NCBI RefSeq assembly: GCF_024448985.1
Contig: NZ_JAMOII010000002.1
Location: 124,001-188,000 of the forward strand
From: Stutzerimonas stutzeri
GTDB lineage: Bacteria > Pseudomonadota > Gammaproteobacteria > Pseudomonadales > Pseudomonadaceae
Direction of reading: 5' to 3'
Length of the DNA stretch: 64,000 bases
Part shown: positions 47,702 to 56,298 of the stretch, piece after piece
How positions within the stretch are numbered: the stretch's first letter is position 1
Layout: the number at the start of each line of letters is the position of its first letter
Made by a program: the position numbers and the translations under genes
Notes under the pieces: generated by a model
The model's database searches: none
Told to the model about the DNA's origin: nothing
What the model saw: the letters and a program-made list of their open reading frames with translations, nothing else

Positions 47702-47998
47702 GTTTTGCATGACTTTTATCCGGTGGCTGCGTGCGGCTCTTTCGAGCGCTGCTAGCGGCTTAGATTGTGCGGCTTAAGGTCGGAGGGCAAAAGATGACGA
47801 GCCTTACCCGTAGCCGTTTTCGGCCACGAATGGTGATGTTTCTGGTGGCGGCGTGCGTCGATACCGGGCAGTGCAGAAGCGGAGCGGGAACGATGTCGAG
47901 AGCGGATGCCGGCTAGTTACCGGCGCGCCGCGGGAGCGGGCGCAATGCCGTGTCGAAAACCATAAGGATTGCCACCCTCGATAGGCGGACCGGAGCAA
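47702..47998. other. Intergenic region between tRNA-Thr and LysR gene
   Basis: About 300 bases with no gene that I can support. Short open frames on the minus strand lack ribosome-binding sites and recognisable sequence. No terminator is evident for the LysR gene. Confidence 0.4.
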
Positions 47999-48976
47999 TC
48001 AGGGGATGGCCGGGTGCATTCCTTTGCCTGGCCTATCGGCAACCTCGTTGCGCAAGTGATCGATGAGGCTTCGTACGGCCTGGGGTGTGCCGCGATAAGA
48101 CGGTGTCATGACATACAGTGCTGACGCGCTTGGCTCGTCCTCCTTGCAAGCACGGCACAGGTCGCCCGCCTCGAGTTCACGGTGGCAGGCCAGTAACGGC
48201 AAGCAGGCCAAGCCCAGTCCTGCCTCCGCGGCATCCTTGAGCGCGGCGAGGCTGTCGGTTCTGAGCGCAGGGGTTTGTACGGTACGGGGATGGTCTTGCA
48301 AGCGCCACGGTTGCAATTCCTGCGGGCCGCTTAGGGCGAGCAGGTCGCTGTCTCCCACCTCAGCGATACTGGCGGGGCGTGCCAGACGCTGGAGCAACGC
48401 AGGCGAGCCGACGATCAGGTTGTCGAGCGTGGCGAGCGGACGTACGACGATATCGCCGCTGTCGAGTGGAACGCTATCAAGCGTCAGGGCTAGATCCAGG
48501 CGCAGCTCCGTCAAGCTGACAACCGTGTCCCGTGGCATGAAGGCAAACTGCACTTTCGGATAGCGACGTTGAAAGCGCTCCAGTGCCTTCAACACCCAAC
48601 TGGACAAGATCGCCGGGGCCGCGAGTCTGATCAGGCCGCTGGGAACGTCGTTGGCTTCACGGGCGCGAATCTCGGCGGTCTCGGCCGAGGTGAGCATGTC
48701 CAGGGCGTTGCGGTAAATTTGCTCGCCGATGGCGGTCATGGCGAACCTCCGGGTACTGCGATTGAGCAGTTGCACATCCAGACGCTTCTCCAGCTGCATG
48801 ATGCGCCGGCTCAGGCTGGATTTCGCCACTCCAGTGCGCTCCGCTGCTGCGGAAAAGCCTCCCGCTTCGACCACCCGGACGTACCAGTACAGCTCGCTCA
48901 GCATGCTGGCCTGGGCGGTGGCATGTGTGGGTTGGCTGCGAGACGCTGTGTTGCTCTGAATGGAACGGTCAGTCAT
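47999..48976 (-). CDS. LysR-family transcriptional regulator
   Basis: 325 residues. The winged helix-turn-helix (about 26-85) reads FSAAAERTGVAKSSLSRRIMQLEKRL, and the type-2 periplasmic-binding-like effector domain follows from about 110. A 24-residue polar leader precedes the usual start of the family (MLSELYWYVRVVEAGGF at 48904), so the ATG there may be the true start. The sequence type SSLSRRI with a short C-terminal tail resembles the AaeR/DsdC-like CrgA subgroup, whose members often control aromatic or efflux genes. Its normal divergent target is probably lost, because a scrambled stretch lies upstream. Confidence 0.88.
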   Translation of the reverse strand: MTDRSIQSNTASRSQPTHATAQASMLSELYWYVRVVEAGGFSAAAERTGVAKSSLSRRIMQLEKRLDVQLLNRSTRRFAMTAIGEQIYRNALDMLTSAETAEIRAREANDVPSGLIRLAAPAILSSWVLKALERFQRRYPKVQFAFMPRDTVVSLTELRLDLALTLDSVPLDSGDIVVRPLATLDNLIVGSPALLQRLARPASIAEVGDSDLLALSGPQELQPWRLQDHPRTVQTPALRTDSLAALKDAAEAGLGLACLPLLACHRELEAGDLCRACKEDEPSASALYVMTPSYRGTPQAVRSLIDHLRNEVADRPGKGMHPAIP

Positions 48977-49132
48977 GTTTCTCCCCTGCGCTGTGGGGTA
49001 TCTTATGACCCTTTTGCAACGAAGCCTTTGCTGAAGCGGACCATTCTTTTGCTAGAGCGGAGCGCGCCTTAACAATCAACGCGTCAGCAATAACAGGGAA
49101 ACCGGGCGATGCAGGCCAATGCTGCCCCACAT

Positions 49133-49337
49133 GCGGACAGCACCGGACAACCACACTATCGCCCGGATATTTATCAACGCGACCGTGACCTGATCGCCAT
49201 GAACGCCGCCGCGCCGAGATCGAACGGCTGGAAAGCGAGGCGTTCACCCGCAGCCTGTTGGACTCAGCCAGCGAAGGCTTCTATTCCATCGATACCGATG
49301 GTCTTGTCACCCTCTGCAACGAGGCCTTCGTCAACCT
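49133..49337 (+). pseudogene. Chimeric fragment: L,D-transpeptidase 3' end joined to hybrid-kinase PAS segment
   Basis: Bases 49133-49198 match the 3' region of the L,D-transpeptidase gene (61233-61298, minus strand) with two mismatches in 66. Bases 49199-49337 match an internal PAS-encoding part of the hybrid kinase gene (59657-59795, minus strand) with about seven mismatches in 139. The two pieces are in the original order and orientation relative to each other, but about 1.44 kb between them is missing, and the whole patch is inverted relative to the source genes. The kinase part is out of frame with the transpeptidase part, and the kinase frame stops at once, so no functional protein results. 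Confidence 0.9.
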
Positions 49338-49343
49338 GGTCGT

Positions 49344-50699
49344 GTGAGCAATGCCGAGCGTGGCAGTGATCGCTTCGATCAGCGTCAGGTACTGGCCGAT
49401 TATCGTCTGGGCGAGAACGACACGCTCAGCGGCGAAGTACGCAGCGTCACCGAGACCCGCAGCGCTCAGGCGGTGGATGGCACTCTCGGCGCGCTGCGCT
49501 ATGGACATCGCATCGGCAGTTCGCTGGAAGTGTACGGAATCGCCCAGGCGACCCTGGACAACGATGGCGGCCGCTACCGCGACAACGATGCCGCGACTCT
49601 GGGCGGCAAATACCTGTTTGGTGACCTATCCAGCATCGGCGGTGAGGTCACTGCTGGCGACCGCGGCAATGCGGCGGGGATCAATGGTGAATACCGCGTC
49701 GCGGCTGATCACACCCTGTACGGCGGCTACACCTATTCCACCGACACCTCGGCGGAAACCGACCCGCTGTTCGGCGGCACGCCCGGTGGCCTGACGCTCG
49801 GCCAGCGCTGGCGTGTCTCCAACCAGACCAGCATGTTCAATGAGAGCCAGTGGCTGAAATCCGGCCAGGACCAGGGGATCGCGCACACCTTCGGTATGGA
49901 CTTCTACCCGGCCGAGGGCTGGAATTACGGCTTCACCATTCAGGAAGGCGAACTGGAAACTCCGGCTGGCGATGTCGACCGCGAAGCCTACAGCGTGCGC
50001 GGCGGCCACACCTCCCCGCGCACTGGCTGGAGCAGCGCAATGGAGTTCCGCCGCGACACCGGGGCCGAGCGCCGCCGCCAGTGGCTGACGACCAACCGCC
50101 TGCTGCACAAGCTGGACGAGTCCTGGCGCATCGCCGGTCGCCTCAACTACTCGGACACTCAGGACCAGCTGGATGCCCAGCAGGGTGCGCGTTTCATCGA
50201 GTCCAACGTCGGCTTCGCCTGGCGCCCGGTGGACAATGTGCGTTGGGCAGCGCTCGGCAAGTACACCTACCTGTACGACCGCTCGACGCTCGACCAGATT
50301 GACTCATCCTCGCAGTTCGACCAGCGTTCCCACGTGTTCGCGCTCGAGGGCACCTACCGCTTCGACCAGCGCTGGGAATTTGCCGGCAAGCTGGCCCAGC
50401 GTCTTGGTGAGGCGCGGGCCGGACGCGACCAGGGTGAGTGGTTCGACAGTCGGGCACGGTTCAGCGCCATGCAGGGGCGGTATCGCCTGCAGGGTGCCTG
50501 GAGTGCGCTGGGCGAGTATCGCTGGCTCGATGTGAAGGACGGTGGGGCGCGTCAGGGCTGGCTGGTCGGAGTTGATCGCGACGTCGGTGAGAACTTCCGT
50601 GTCGGTGCCGGCTACAACTTCACCGACTTTAGCGACGATCTGACCCGCCTCGACTACCGCTACCAGGGCTGGTTCCTCAACTTCGTCGGCTTCTACTAA
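49344..50699 (+). pseudogene. Truncated outer-membrane beta-barrel protein (C-terminal part)
   Basis: A 451-codon open frame from a GTG (GTGAGCAATGCC) lacking a signal peptide and ribosome-binding site. Alternating hydrophobic/polar strands with aromatic ends (YGHRIGSSLEVYGIAQATL, GGYTYSTDTSAETDPLFGG, WALGKYTYLYD) indicate a beta-barrel of perhaps 18-20 strands. It ends in GWFLNFVGFY, the terminal aromatic residue of outer-membrane proteins. The 5' end abuts the chimeric patch, so the gene has probably lost its N-terminal half. I recognise the tail as that of large surface proteins with a C-terminal barrel, but cannot name the family. Confidence 0.75.
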
Positions 50700-50794
50700 G
50701 GGGTCGCTCCCCCCGACGCGTTCGTCCTGTCGGCCGAGGCTGGCAGGTATCTGGGACGTCCCGGGGGAGGCATTACGGATGCGTCTGCATGGTG

Positions 50795-52021
50795 CTAGCT
50801 CGCATCGCTGGGCAGCTCAGCGATCAGCATCAGATTGCGCGGCGTGAGCTCGGGTTCGCAGAAGGTGCCGAGCCGGACCTCATAGCCGTTTTCAGCTAGC
50901 CGTAGAGCCCGGTCGAGCAGCAGCCAGAGTTCCAGCGGGCGACGAAACAGGCCCCGCAGCAGTTCCAGGTTGCGCACTTCGGCAAGGCGCTGCCAGCCGC
51001 GCTGTTCGAGCGCGTGCCAGTCGAGCGCGGGCGGCTCGGGTAGTCGCTTCATTTCAGCCAGGTCACGGCAGTAGCGTTCAAAGCTTTTCTTCAGCCAGCC
51101 GCTCGGGAGCGACGGAGTTGGTAAGTATTCATCGTTACCGCGCAGCTTGCGCTGGAGCAGGTCGAAGCCCAAGCGCCAGGCCATCGACTGGTCTCGCTGG
51201 CGTCGCTCGCGGGCGCCGGCGGTAACCGTTTCACTGAGCGGCAAGCCAAGGTCTTCGCGCGAGAGCTCAAGCGATGATGCTGCGGCCAGCTTCGAAAGAG
51301 GTTGATAGCGGTTGGCCTGAATGCGGTTGTAGCAGCAGGGTGCGATCGCCAGCTGGCGACAGCGTTGCGCAATGCAGAGATCAATCAAGCGTACATGCAG
51401 GTCGCCGCAGGCGTGCAGTGCTACTGGGGTCACCAGAGGTCCGAGCTGTGCAGTCGCGCCTTCATGCATCACGTCCTGCCGGCAGTGCTTCGCGTCGATA
51501 CCAAGCCGCTCACTGAGTCTGTTGCCTGCGGCGACCAGTGCTGGATCCCACTCAAGGCAAGTCAACGAGCCGCCGCGATTGGCCAACTGTCGCCCTAGAT
51601 GGCCTTTGCCGGCGCACCAGTCGAGCCAATGCTGAGGGTGCTCGCTGAACGCCAGTGCAGAGCTGAAGGCCTGTATTTGCCGCCATTTGCGACCGGGTAC
51701 GTCGACCGACTGACGGGTGCTGTCGCTGGAGGGCGGTGAGCTGGGCAGTTCGCCCAGATAACTCAATGTTATGGCTTGCTCGGCCAGCTCTGCGAACGGA
51801 GCAGGTGCGTTGAGGTAGACGGGTTGGTTGTGTGCTGCATCGGCTTGCTCCAGCGAGCGGGCGCGTAACCATTCAGCCAGCTCTGGATGAATCACTTCCC
51901 AGCCGAGATGTAGATGCGTGAACGGCCGCGGCTTCCAAAGCGCCTGATGCTGCAGCAGGAAAGCATCGAGCTGCCGGAAGCGCTTGGCAAGGTGCGGGTA
52001 GCTGGAGGATTGGGTCGGCAT
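50795..52021 (-). CDS. SAM-dependent methyltransferase (methyltransferase-32-like)
   Basis: 408 residues with a central Rossmann methyltransferase domain: motif I DWCAGKGHLGRQLA, then CLEWDPALVAAGNRLSERLG, and VALHACGDLHVRLIDLC. The motif APCCYNRIQ is typical of the GSTCD/methyltransferase-32 group, in which the cysteines and aromatic residues may bind an RNA substrate. The N-terminal 120 residues and the C-terminal 130 are helical and not otherwise assigned. The target is unknown. Probably monocistronic. Confidence 0.75.
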   Translation of the reverse strand: MPTQSSSYPHLAKRFRQLDAFLLQHQALWKPRPFTHLHLGWEVIHPELAEWLRARSLEQADAAHNQPVYLNAPAPFAELAEQAITLSYLGELPSSPPSSDSTRQSVDVPGRKWRQIQAFSSALAFSEHPQHWLDWCAGKGHLGRQLANRGGSLTCLEWDPALVAAGNRLSERLGIDAKHCRQDVMHEGATAQLGPLVTPVALHACGDLHVRLIDLCIAQRCRQLAIAPCCYNRIQANRYQPLSKLAAASSLELSREDLGLPLSETVTAGARERRQRDQSMAWRLGFDLLQRKLRGNDEYLPTPSLPSGWLKKSFERYCRDLAEMKRLPEPPALDWHALEQRGWQRLAEVRNLELLRGLFRRPLELWLLLDRALRLAENGYEVRLGTFCEPELTPRNLMLIAELPSDAS

Positions 52022-52081
52022 GGGGGCTCGGCTGTGGCGGCTGCCGCTATATGATCGCGCTGAAACCCGCTGCCGGATAGT

Positions 52082-52107
52082 CAGACGCCCGTCGAAACGG
52101 GCGTCTG
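52082..52107 (-). terminator. UUCG-loop hairpin downstream of the second TRAP operon
   Basis: On the minus strand CAGACGCCCGT-TTCG-ACGGGCGTCTG forms a perfect 11-bp stem capped by the very stable TTCG tetraloop, eight bases after the dctM-like stop. No T-run follows, so it may act by stabilising the 3' end or with Rho. Confidence 0.7.
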
Positions 52108-52114
52108 GATGGTG

Positions 52115-53491
52115 CTATTTGCCGTAGACCTGCTCGGGTAGCCAAGTGACCAGCCCAGGGAACTGATAGGCGATCACCAGCAGCAGGATCTGGATCAGAA
52201 TGAAAGGGATCACCCCTTTGTAGATGGTGCTCGTAGGCACTGATTTGGGTGTCACGCCGCGCAGGTAGAACAGGGCGAAACCAAAGGGTGGCGTGAGGAA
52301 GGACGTCTGCAGGTTCAGCGCGATCATCACACCGAGCCACACGGGGTCCAGGCCCATGGCCAGCAACACCGGGCCGACGATCGGCACCACCACGAAGGTG
52401 ATTTCGATGAAGTCGAGGATGAAGCCCAGCAGAAAGATCACGACCATCACGAGGAAGAAGGCACCGAGCACGCCGCCAGGCAGCTGGGCGAAGACATCTT
52501 CGATCATCGCTTCGCCGCCGAAGCCGCGGAACACCAGCGAGAACAGTGAGGCGCCGATCAGAATCAGAAACACCATGGCGCTGATTTCAGTGGTGCCGTA
52601 CGCCACATCACGGACCTGACCGAAGTTCAGCTTGCCTTTGTAGAACGCCAGAACCATCGCGCCCAGTGCACCCAATGCAGCGGCCTCGGTGGGTGTCGCG
52701 TAGCCCGCCAAAATCGAGCCAAGCACGGCGCTGATCAGCAGCAGCGGAGGCACCAGGGCATTGATCAGTTTGCCCCACTCGATCGGGCCAAGTTCTTCCT
52801 GTGGCAAAGCAGGCAGCTTCTTCGGCTGGAGGATTGCCACTGCGATGATGTACAGGATGTACAGACCGACCAACAGCAGGCCGGGAAGCAGCGCGCCGAC
52901 GAACAGGTCTCCGACAGAGACGGTCTTAGGCGAGAAGATGCCCATCTTCAGCTGAGCTTGTTGATAGGCGCTGGACATTACGTCACCCAGCAATACCAGC
53001 ACGATGGAAGGCGGGATGATCTGGCCCAGCGTGCCAGTCGCAGCGAGTGTTCCGGTGGAGATGGCCGGATCATAGCCGCGGCGAAGCATGGTCGGCAGCG
53101 CCAGCAGGCCCATGGTCACAACGGTGGCCCCGACGATGCCAGTACTGGCCGCGAGCAGTGCGCCCACCACACAGACGGAGATGGCCAGACCGCCGCGCAG
53201 CGTGCCGAACAGCCGGGACATGGATTCAAGCAGATCCTCGGCCACACGGCTCTTTTCGAGCATCACGCCCATGAACACGAACAACGGTACGGCCAGCATC
53301 GTCTGGTTGTTCATGATGCCGAACAGGCGGTTTGGCAGAGCGCTCAGGTAGCCGCCATCGAAGGTGCCAGTGAGCACGCCGATACCGGCGAACAATAGCG
53401 AGACGCCACCCAAGGTAAAGGCTACCGGGTAGCCGGCCATCAAGGCCGCGCAAATGCTGATGAACAGCAGTATTGCCATCATCTCAGCCAT
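52115..53491 (-). CDS. TRAP transporter, large membrane subunit (second system)
   Basis: 458 residues, about twelve membrane segments, DctM family, somewhat longer than DctM at 17.3 kb and clearly a different subfamily (RLFGIMNNQTMLAVPLFVFM, ASTGIVGATVVTMGLLALP, GTLGQIIPPSIVLVLLGDVM). The loop around 225-270 is longer. Together with the small subunit it forms a secondary Na+-coupled uptake system. The substrate is probably an organic acid other than C4-dicarboxylate, given its TakP-like binding protein. It overlaps dctQ by eight bases. Confidence 0.9.
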   Translation of the reverse strand: MAEMMAILLFISICAALMAGYPVAFTLGGVSLLFAGIGVLTGTFDGGYLSALPNRLFGIMNNQTMLAVPLFVFMGVMLEKSRVAEDLLESMSRLFGTLRGGLAISVCVVGALLAASTGIVGATVVTMGLLALPTMLRRGYDPAISTGTLAATGTLGQIIPPSIVLVLLGDVMSSAYQQAQLKMGIFSPKTVSVGDLFVGALLPGLLLVGLYILYIIAVAILQPKKLPALPQEELGPIEWGKLINALVPPLLLISAVLGSILAGYATPTEAAALGALGAMVLAFYKGKLNFGQVRDVAYGTTEISAMVFLILIGASLFSLVFRGFGGEAMIEDVFAQLPGGVLGAFFLVMVVIFLLGFILDFIEITFVVVPIVGPVLLAMGLDPVWLGVMIALNLQTSFLTPPFGFALFYLRGVTPKSVPTSTIYKGVIPFILIQILLLVIAYQFPGLVTWLPEQVYGK

Positions 53492-54029
53492 GTTTCACCT
53501 CCGACGCAGGCAGGCGACCGGCGAAGGTGTAGGCGGCCTTGATGATTTCCGAAATGCCTTGCAGGGCCAGGCAGACGACTAGAACCAGAATGATGCTTTT
53601 CTGCACGAAGACGAACTTCAGCCCGCCCGACTCGCTGGAGCCCTCCAGCGTCGCCCAGGAATTGCTGACGTAATCCCAGCTGGCCCAGCCGAGAAACAGG
53701 CAGACGGGCAAGAGAAACAGAAGGGTTCCGAGCACTTCGACCAAGGCCTGGTAGCGGGGCCTGAACCGCTGGTAGAAGATGTCGACGCGAACATGGCCGT
53801 TGCGCTGTAGCACCCAGGCGGCAGCGCCCATGAATACCAGTGCGTGTGCGTAGAGAACGGCTTCCTGGAGGGCGGTTGCGCCGATGCCGAAACCGTAGCG
53901 CAGCACTACAACCACCGCAGTGCCAAGGACCAGAAACAGGGTAAGCCAGGCGCAGGCCTGTCCGAAGCGGGCATTCACCGCGTCGATCACCCTGGCGAGA
54001 CCGAGCAGTGGAGGGGCATGTTTCGACAT
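53484..54029 (-). CDS. TRAP transporter, small membrane subunit (second system)
   Basis: 181 residues starting at the ATG at 54029 (MSKHAPPLLGLARVIDAVN), which has AAGGA eight bases upstream; the frame continues to 54203 but without conserved sequence. Four membrane helices, with RYGFGIGATALQEAVLYAHALVFM and RNGHVRVDIFY characteristic of the family. Its mRNA starts in the divergent region shared with the binding-protein gene. Confidence 0.9.
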   Translation of the reverse strand: MSKHAPPLLGLARVIDAVNARFGQACAWLTLFLVLGTAVVVVLRYGFGIGATALQEAVLYAHALVFMGAAAWVLQRNGHVRVDIFYQRFRPRYQALVEVLGTLLFLLPVCLFLGWASWDYVSNSWATLEGSSESGGLKFVFVQKSIILVLVVCLALQGISEIIKAAYTFAGRLPASEVKHG

Positions 54030-54104
54030 TGCAGATCCTTTATTGTTATGGCCCAAAAGGCCGGCGATTCTAGGCAGCTGGGCTACGGTGTCGCAACCGG
54101 CAGT

Positions 54105-54131
54105 ACTACGTACGTAGTCTGAGTACGTAGT
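54105..54131. promoter_or_regulatory. Palindrome plus direct repeat in the divergent TRAP promoter region
   Basis: ACTACGTACGTAGT (54105-54118) is a perfect 14-bp palindrome. Its half TACGTAGT recurs 13 bases on (54124-54131), within AGTACGTAGT. The site is centrally placed in the 195-base gap between the divergent dctQ-like and binding-protein genes. It looks like an operator for a dimeric repressor or activator. A near-perfect hairpin at 54176-54200 (CTGAATTCGG/CCGAAATTCAG) lies in the leader of the binding-protein gene. Confidence 0.55.
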
Positions 54132-54224
54132 CGCGGTGCTTGAGCGAGAGATAGCCATATGATAGCTAGAACCACCTGAATTCGGGGTTCCGAAATTCAG
54201 CATTACAACAACAAGGAGTTACTC

Positions 54225-55325
54225 ATGAAACGTCGTCAAATTCTGGCCGCCGCAGGCGTTGGTCTGGCCGCAACGGCGCTGGCCGGTTGCAACAAGGAAG
54301 CCGATACCGCGAGCAAGCCGGAAGGCACCGCAAGCACTGAGAAATTCAATTGGAAGATGGTCACCTCCTGGCCAAAAAACTTCCCGGGCGTGGGCGTCGG
54401 CGCGGAAAACTTCGCGAAACTGGTCAACGAAATGAGCAATGGCCGTCTGACGGTCAAGGTCTACGCTGCGGGTGAGCTGGTCCCGGCGTTGGAAGTCTTC
54501 GATGCGGTCTCCCGCGGTACCGCCGAGATGGGTCATGGCGCTCCTTACTACTGGAAAGGCAAGGTCCCGGCTGCTCAGTTCTTCTGCGCACTGCCGTTTG
54601 GCCCGAATGCCCAGGAGATGAATGCCTGGTTGCATCGCGGCGGCGGCATGGAGCTGTGGGAGGAGGTGTACAAGCCTTACGGCGTACTGCCAATGGCGTG
54701 CGGTGCCTCTGGCGTGCAGACCGCAGGCTGGTTCAACAAGGAAATCAATTCGGTCGACGATTTCAAGGGACTAAAAATGCGTACTCCTGGCCTTGGTGGC
54801 GAAGTGCTGACCAAGATGGGCGGGACCGTGGTCAACATGCCGGCCGGTGAGATCTTCACTGCGCTACAAACCGGTGCCATCGACGCCACTGAGTGGATCG
54901 GCCCGTACAACGACTTGGCCTTGGGCCTGCACAAGGCGTCGAAGTACTACTACACGCCAGGCTGGCAGGAGCCGAACGTAACCTTTGAATTGGACGTCAA
55001 CCTGAAGGCCTGGGAAACACTGCCAGACGACCTCAAGGCCATCGTTCGTGCCGCTGCCCGTGCCGTCAATGGCGACATGCTCGACGACTACAACGCAAAA
55101 AACATGGAAGCACTGGAGCAACTGCGCGAGCAGGGGGTAGAAGTTCGTCGCCTGCCGGACGAGGTGCTGGCTCGGCTGAAGGAGGTCGCGGCCGAAGTGG
55201 TCGATGCATCCGCCGCTGCCGATCCGGTCGCCAAGAAGGTCTGGGATCAGCAGAGCGCGTACCTGAATCGTTTGTACGAGTACGCCGAGCTGAACGAAAA
55301 GGACATTTACAACATTCGTGGCTGA
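54225..55325 (+). CDS. TRAP transporter substrate-binding protein, lipoprotein-type (TakP-like)
   Basis: 366 residues; AAGGAG precedes the ATG at 54225. The N-terminus MKRRQILAAAGVGLAATA leads to a lipobox LAGC (Cys22) with twin arginines, so it may be lipidated, possibly via Tat. The fold signatures are FNWKMVTSWPKNFPGVGVGAE, GAPYYWKGKVPAAQFFCALPFG, and GAIDATEWIGPYNDLALGLHKASKYYY, the last being the TakP/DctP7-type ligand helix that binds alpha-keto or similar acids through a cation. It is encoded divergently from its membrane subunits. Confidence 0.88.
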   Translation: MKRRQILAAAGVGLAATALAGCNKEADTASKPEGTASTEKFNWKMVTSWPKNFPGVGVGAENFAKLVNEMSNGRLTVKVYAAGELVPALEVFDAVSRGTAEMGHGAPYYWKGKVPAAQFFCALPFGPNAQEMNAWLHRGGGMELWEEVYKPYGVLPMACGASGVQTAGWFNKEINSVDDFKGLKMRTPGLGGEVLTKMGGTVVNMPAGEIFTALQTGAIDATEWIGPYNDLALGLHKASKYYYTPGWQEPNVTFELDVNLKAWETLPDDLKAIVRAAARAVNGDMLDDYNAKNMEALEQLREQGVEVRRLPDEVLARLKEVAAEVVDASAAADPVAKKVWDQQSAYLNRLYEYAELNEKDIYNIRG

Positions 55326-55347
55326 TCGTCACAAGCCGTCCGAAACA

Positions 55348-55374
55348 AAAACGCCGTCCACTGGGCGGCGTTTT
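55348..55374. terminator. Bidirectional intrinsic terminator
   Basis: AAAACGCCGTCC and GGGCGGCGTTTT pair (one G-T) around a three-base loop, with T residues at the end on both strands. It lies between the convergent binding-protein gene and the OsmC gene and ends both. Confidence 0.88.
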
Positions 55375-55391
55375 CATTTCAGCCTGTCAGG

Positions 55392-55817
55392 TCAGTTTTC
55401 CAGCGTTGCGCTCAAGCTGATCTGCGCGTTGAGCACCTTGGACACTGGGCAGCCTTCCTTCGCTTGGTTGGCGATCTGCTGAAACTGGCTTTCATCTGCG
55501 CCAGGTACCTTAGCGGTAAGCGTCAGGGCAATCGCGGTGATCGAGAAGCCTTCGCCGTCCTTGTCCAACGTAACTTCCGCCTTGGTGTCGATGCGTTCAG
55601 CGGTGAGGCCAGCCTGGCCAAGCATCATTGACAGTGCCATCGAAAAGCAACCCGCGTGGGCCGCACCGATCAGTTCTTCAGGATTGGTGCCAGGAGCGTC
55701 TTCAAAGCGGGTGTTGAAGCCGTACGGGTTGTCCTTCAGGGCGCCGCTCTGGGTGCTGATGGTGCCTTTGCCGCTTTTCAAGTCACCTTGCCAGACGGCG
55801 GATGCGGTTTTTTTCAT
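55392..55817 (-). CDS. osmC: OsmC-family peroxiredoxin
   Basis: 141-residue thiol peroxidase reducing organic hydroperoxides. The reactive cysteines are C57 (GAAHAGCFSMALSMML) and C123 (KEGCPVSKVLNA), with the conserved FEDAPGTNPEELIGA. It matches the OsmC rather than the Ohr branch. GGAGG lies directly upstream of the ATG at 55817. Probably stationary-phase or osmotically induced, by family precedent; the sequence alone does not show it. It is distinct from the OsmC domain fused to YcaO at 45-47 kb. Confidence 0.93.
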   Translation of the reverse strand: MKKTASAVWQGDLKSGKGTISTQSGALKDNPYGFNTRFEDAPGTNPEELIGAAHAGCFSMALSMMLGQAGLTAERIDTKAEVTLDKDGEGFSITAIALTLTAKVPGADESQFQQIANQAKEGCPVSKVLNAQISLSATLEN

Positions 55818-55912
55818 GATTCCTCCGGATGCTTAGGGTTGAACGAATGGCGAGGCCGGCCGCGCAATGCCGTGTCAGACCATGCGTCCGGGCTTTCGGC
55901 CAGCCTGCTTGC

Positions 55913-56221
55913 CTACTGCTGTTCGGCTGCGAGAATGGCGCTCGCCAGCTGCATGTCACTTGCTTGCAGCTCGGGTTGCTCGCTGCGCAGCTTCGACAGC
56001 ATCGCTTCCAGATAGGGGCCGCGAATCGCGCCATCGCTGGCCACGAAGCTACCGGCGTCTTCACGTGCGGCGGCGACCAGCTTGTCGTCGCGGAATGTCA
56101 TGTAAGTCGACGCGGTGGTTGCACCTGAGGAAAGAATTTGCCGGACGAAGCTGCTGTCCGCCATTGCCGCGCCAAAAGGAACACAGCTCAGGATAACTGC
56201 CGACAGTAGTGATTTGCGCAT
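55913..56221 (-). CDS. DUF2388-family exported small protein
   Basis: 102 residues from the ATG at 56221, which has GGAGG eight bases upstream; the frame extends to 56302 without conserved sequence. The signal peptide ends at AAMADSS. The mature part FRDDKLVAAAREDAGSFVAS followed by DGAIRGPYLEAMLSKLR is the DUF2388 signature, found mainly in Pseudomonas, of unknown function. It lies 77 bases downstream of the kinase and may share its transcript. Confidence 0.8.
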   Translation of the reverse strand: MRKSLLSAVILSCVPFGAAMADSSFVRQILSSGATTASTYMTFRDDKLVAAAREDAGSFVASDGAIRGPYLEAMLSKLRSEQPELQASDMQLASAILAAEQQ

Positions 56222-56298
56222 GATGGTGCCTCCGCTTGATCCTCCTTTAGAGAGTGCGCGGCGGTTGGCAGAGTTCCTTGCGGAGAGTTCCTTGCGGT

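Noticed and set aside
49109-49369. 86-codon plus-strand frame across the chimeric patch as a new gene
   Set aside because: Its residues are a transpeptidase tail in frame followed by the kinase DNA out of frame, so it is a by-product of the rearrangement.
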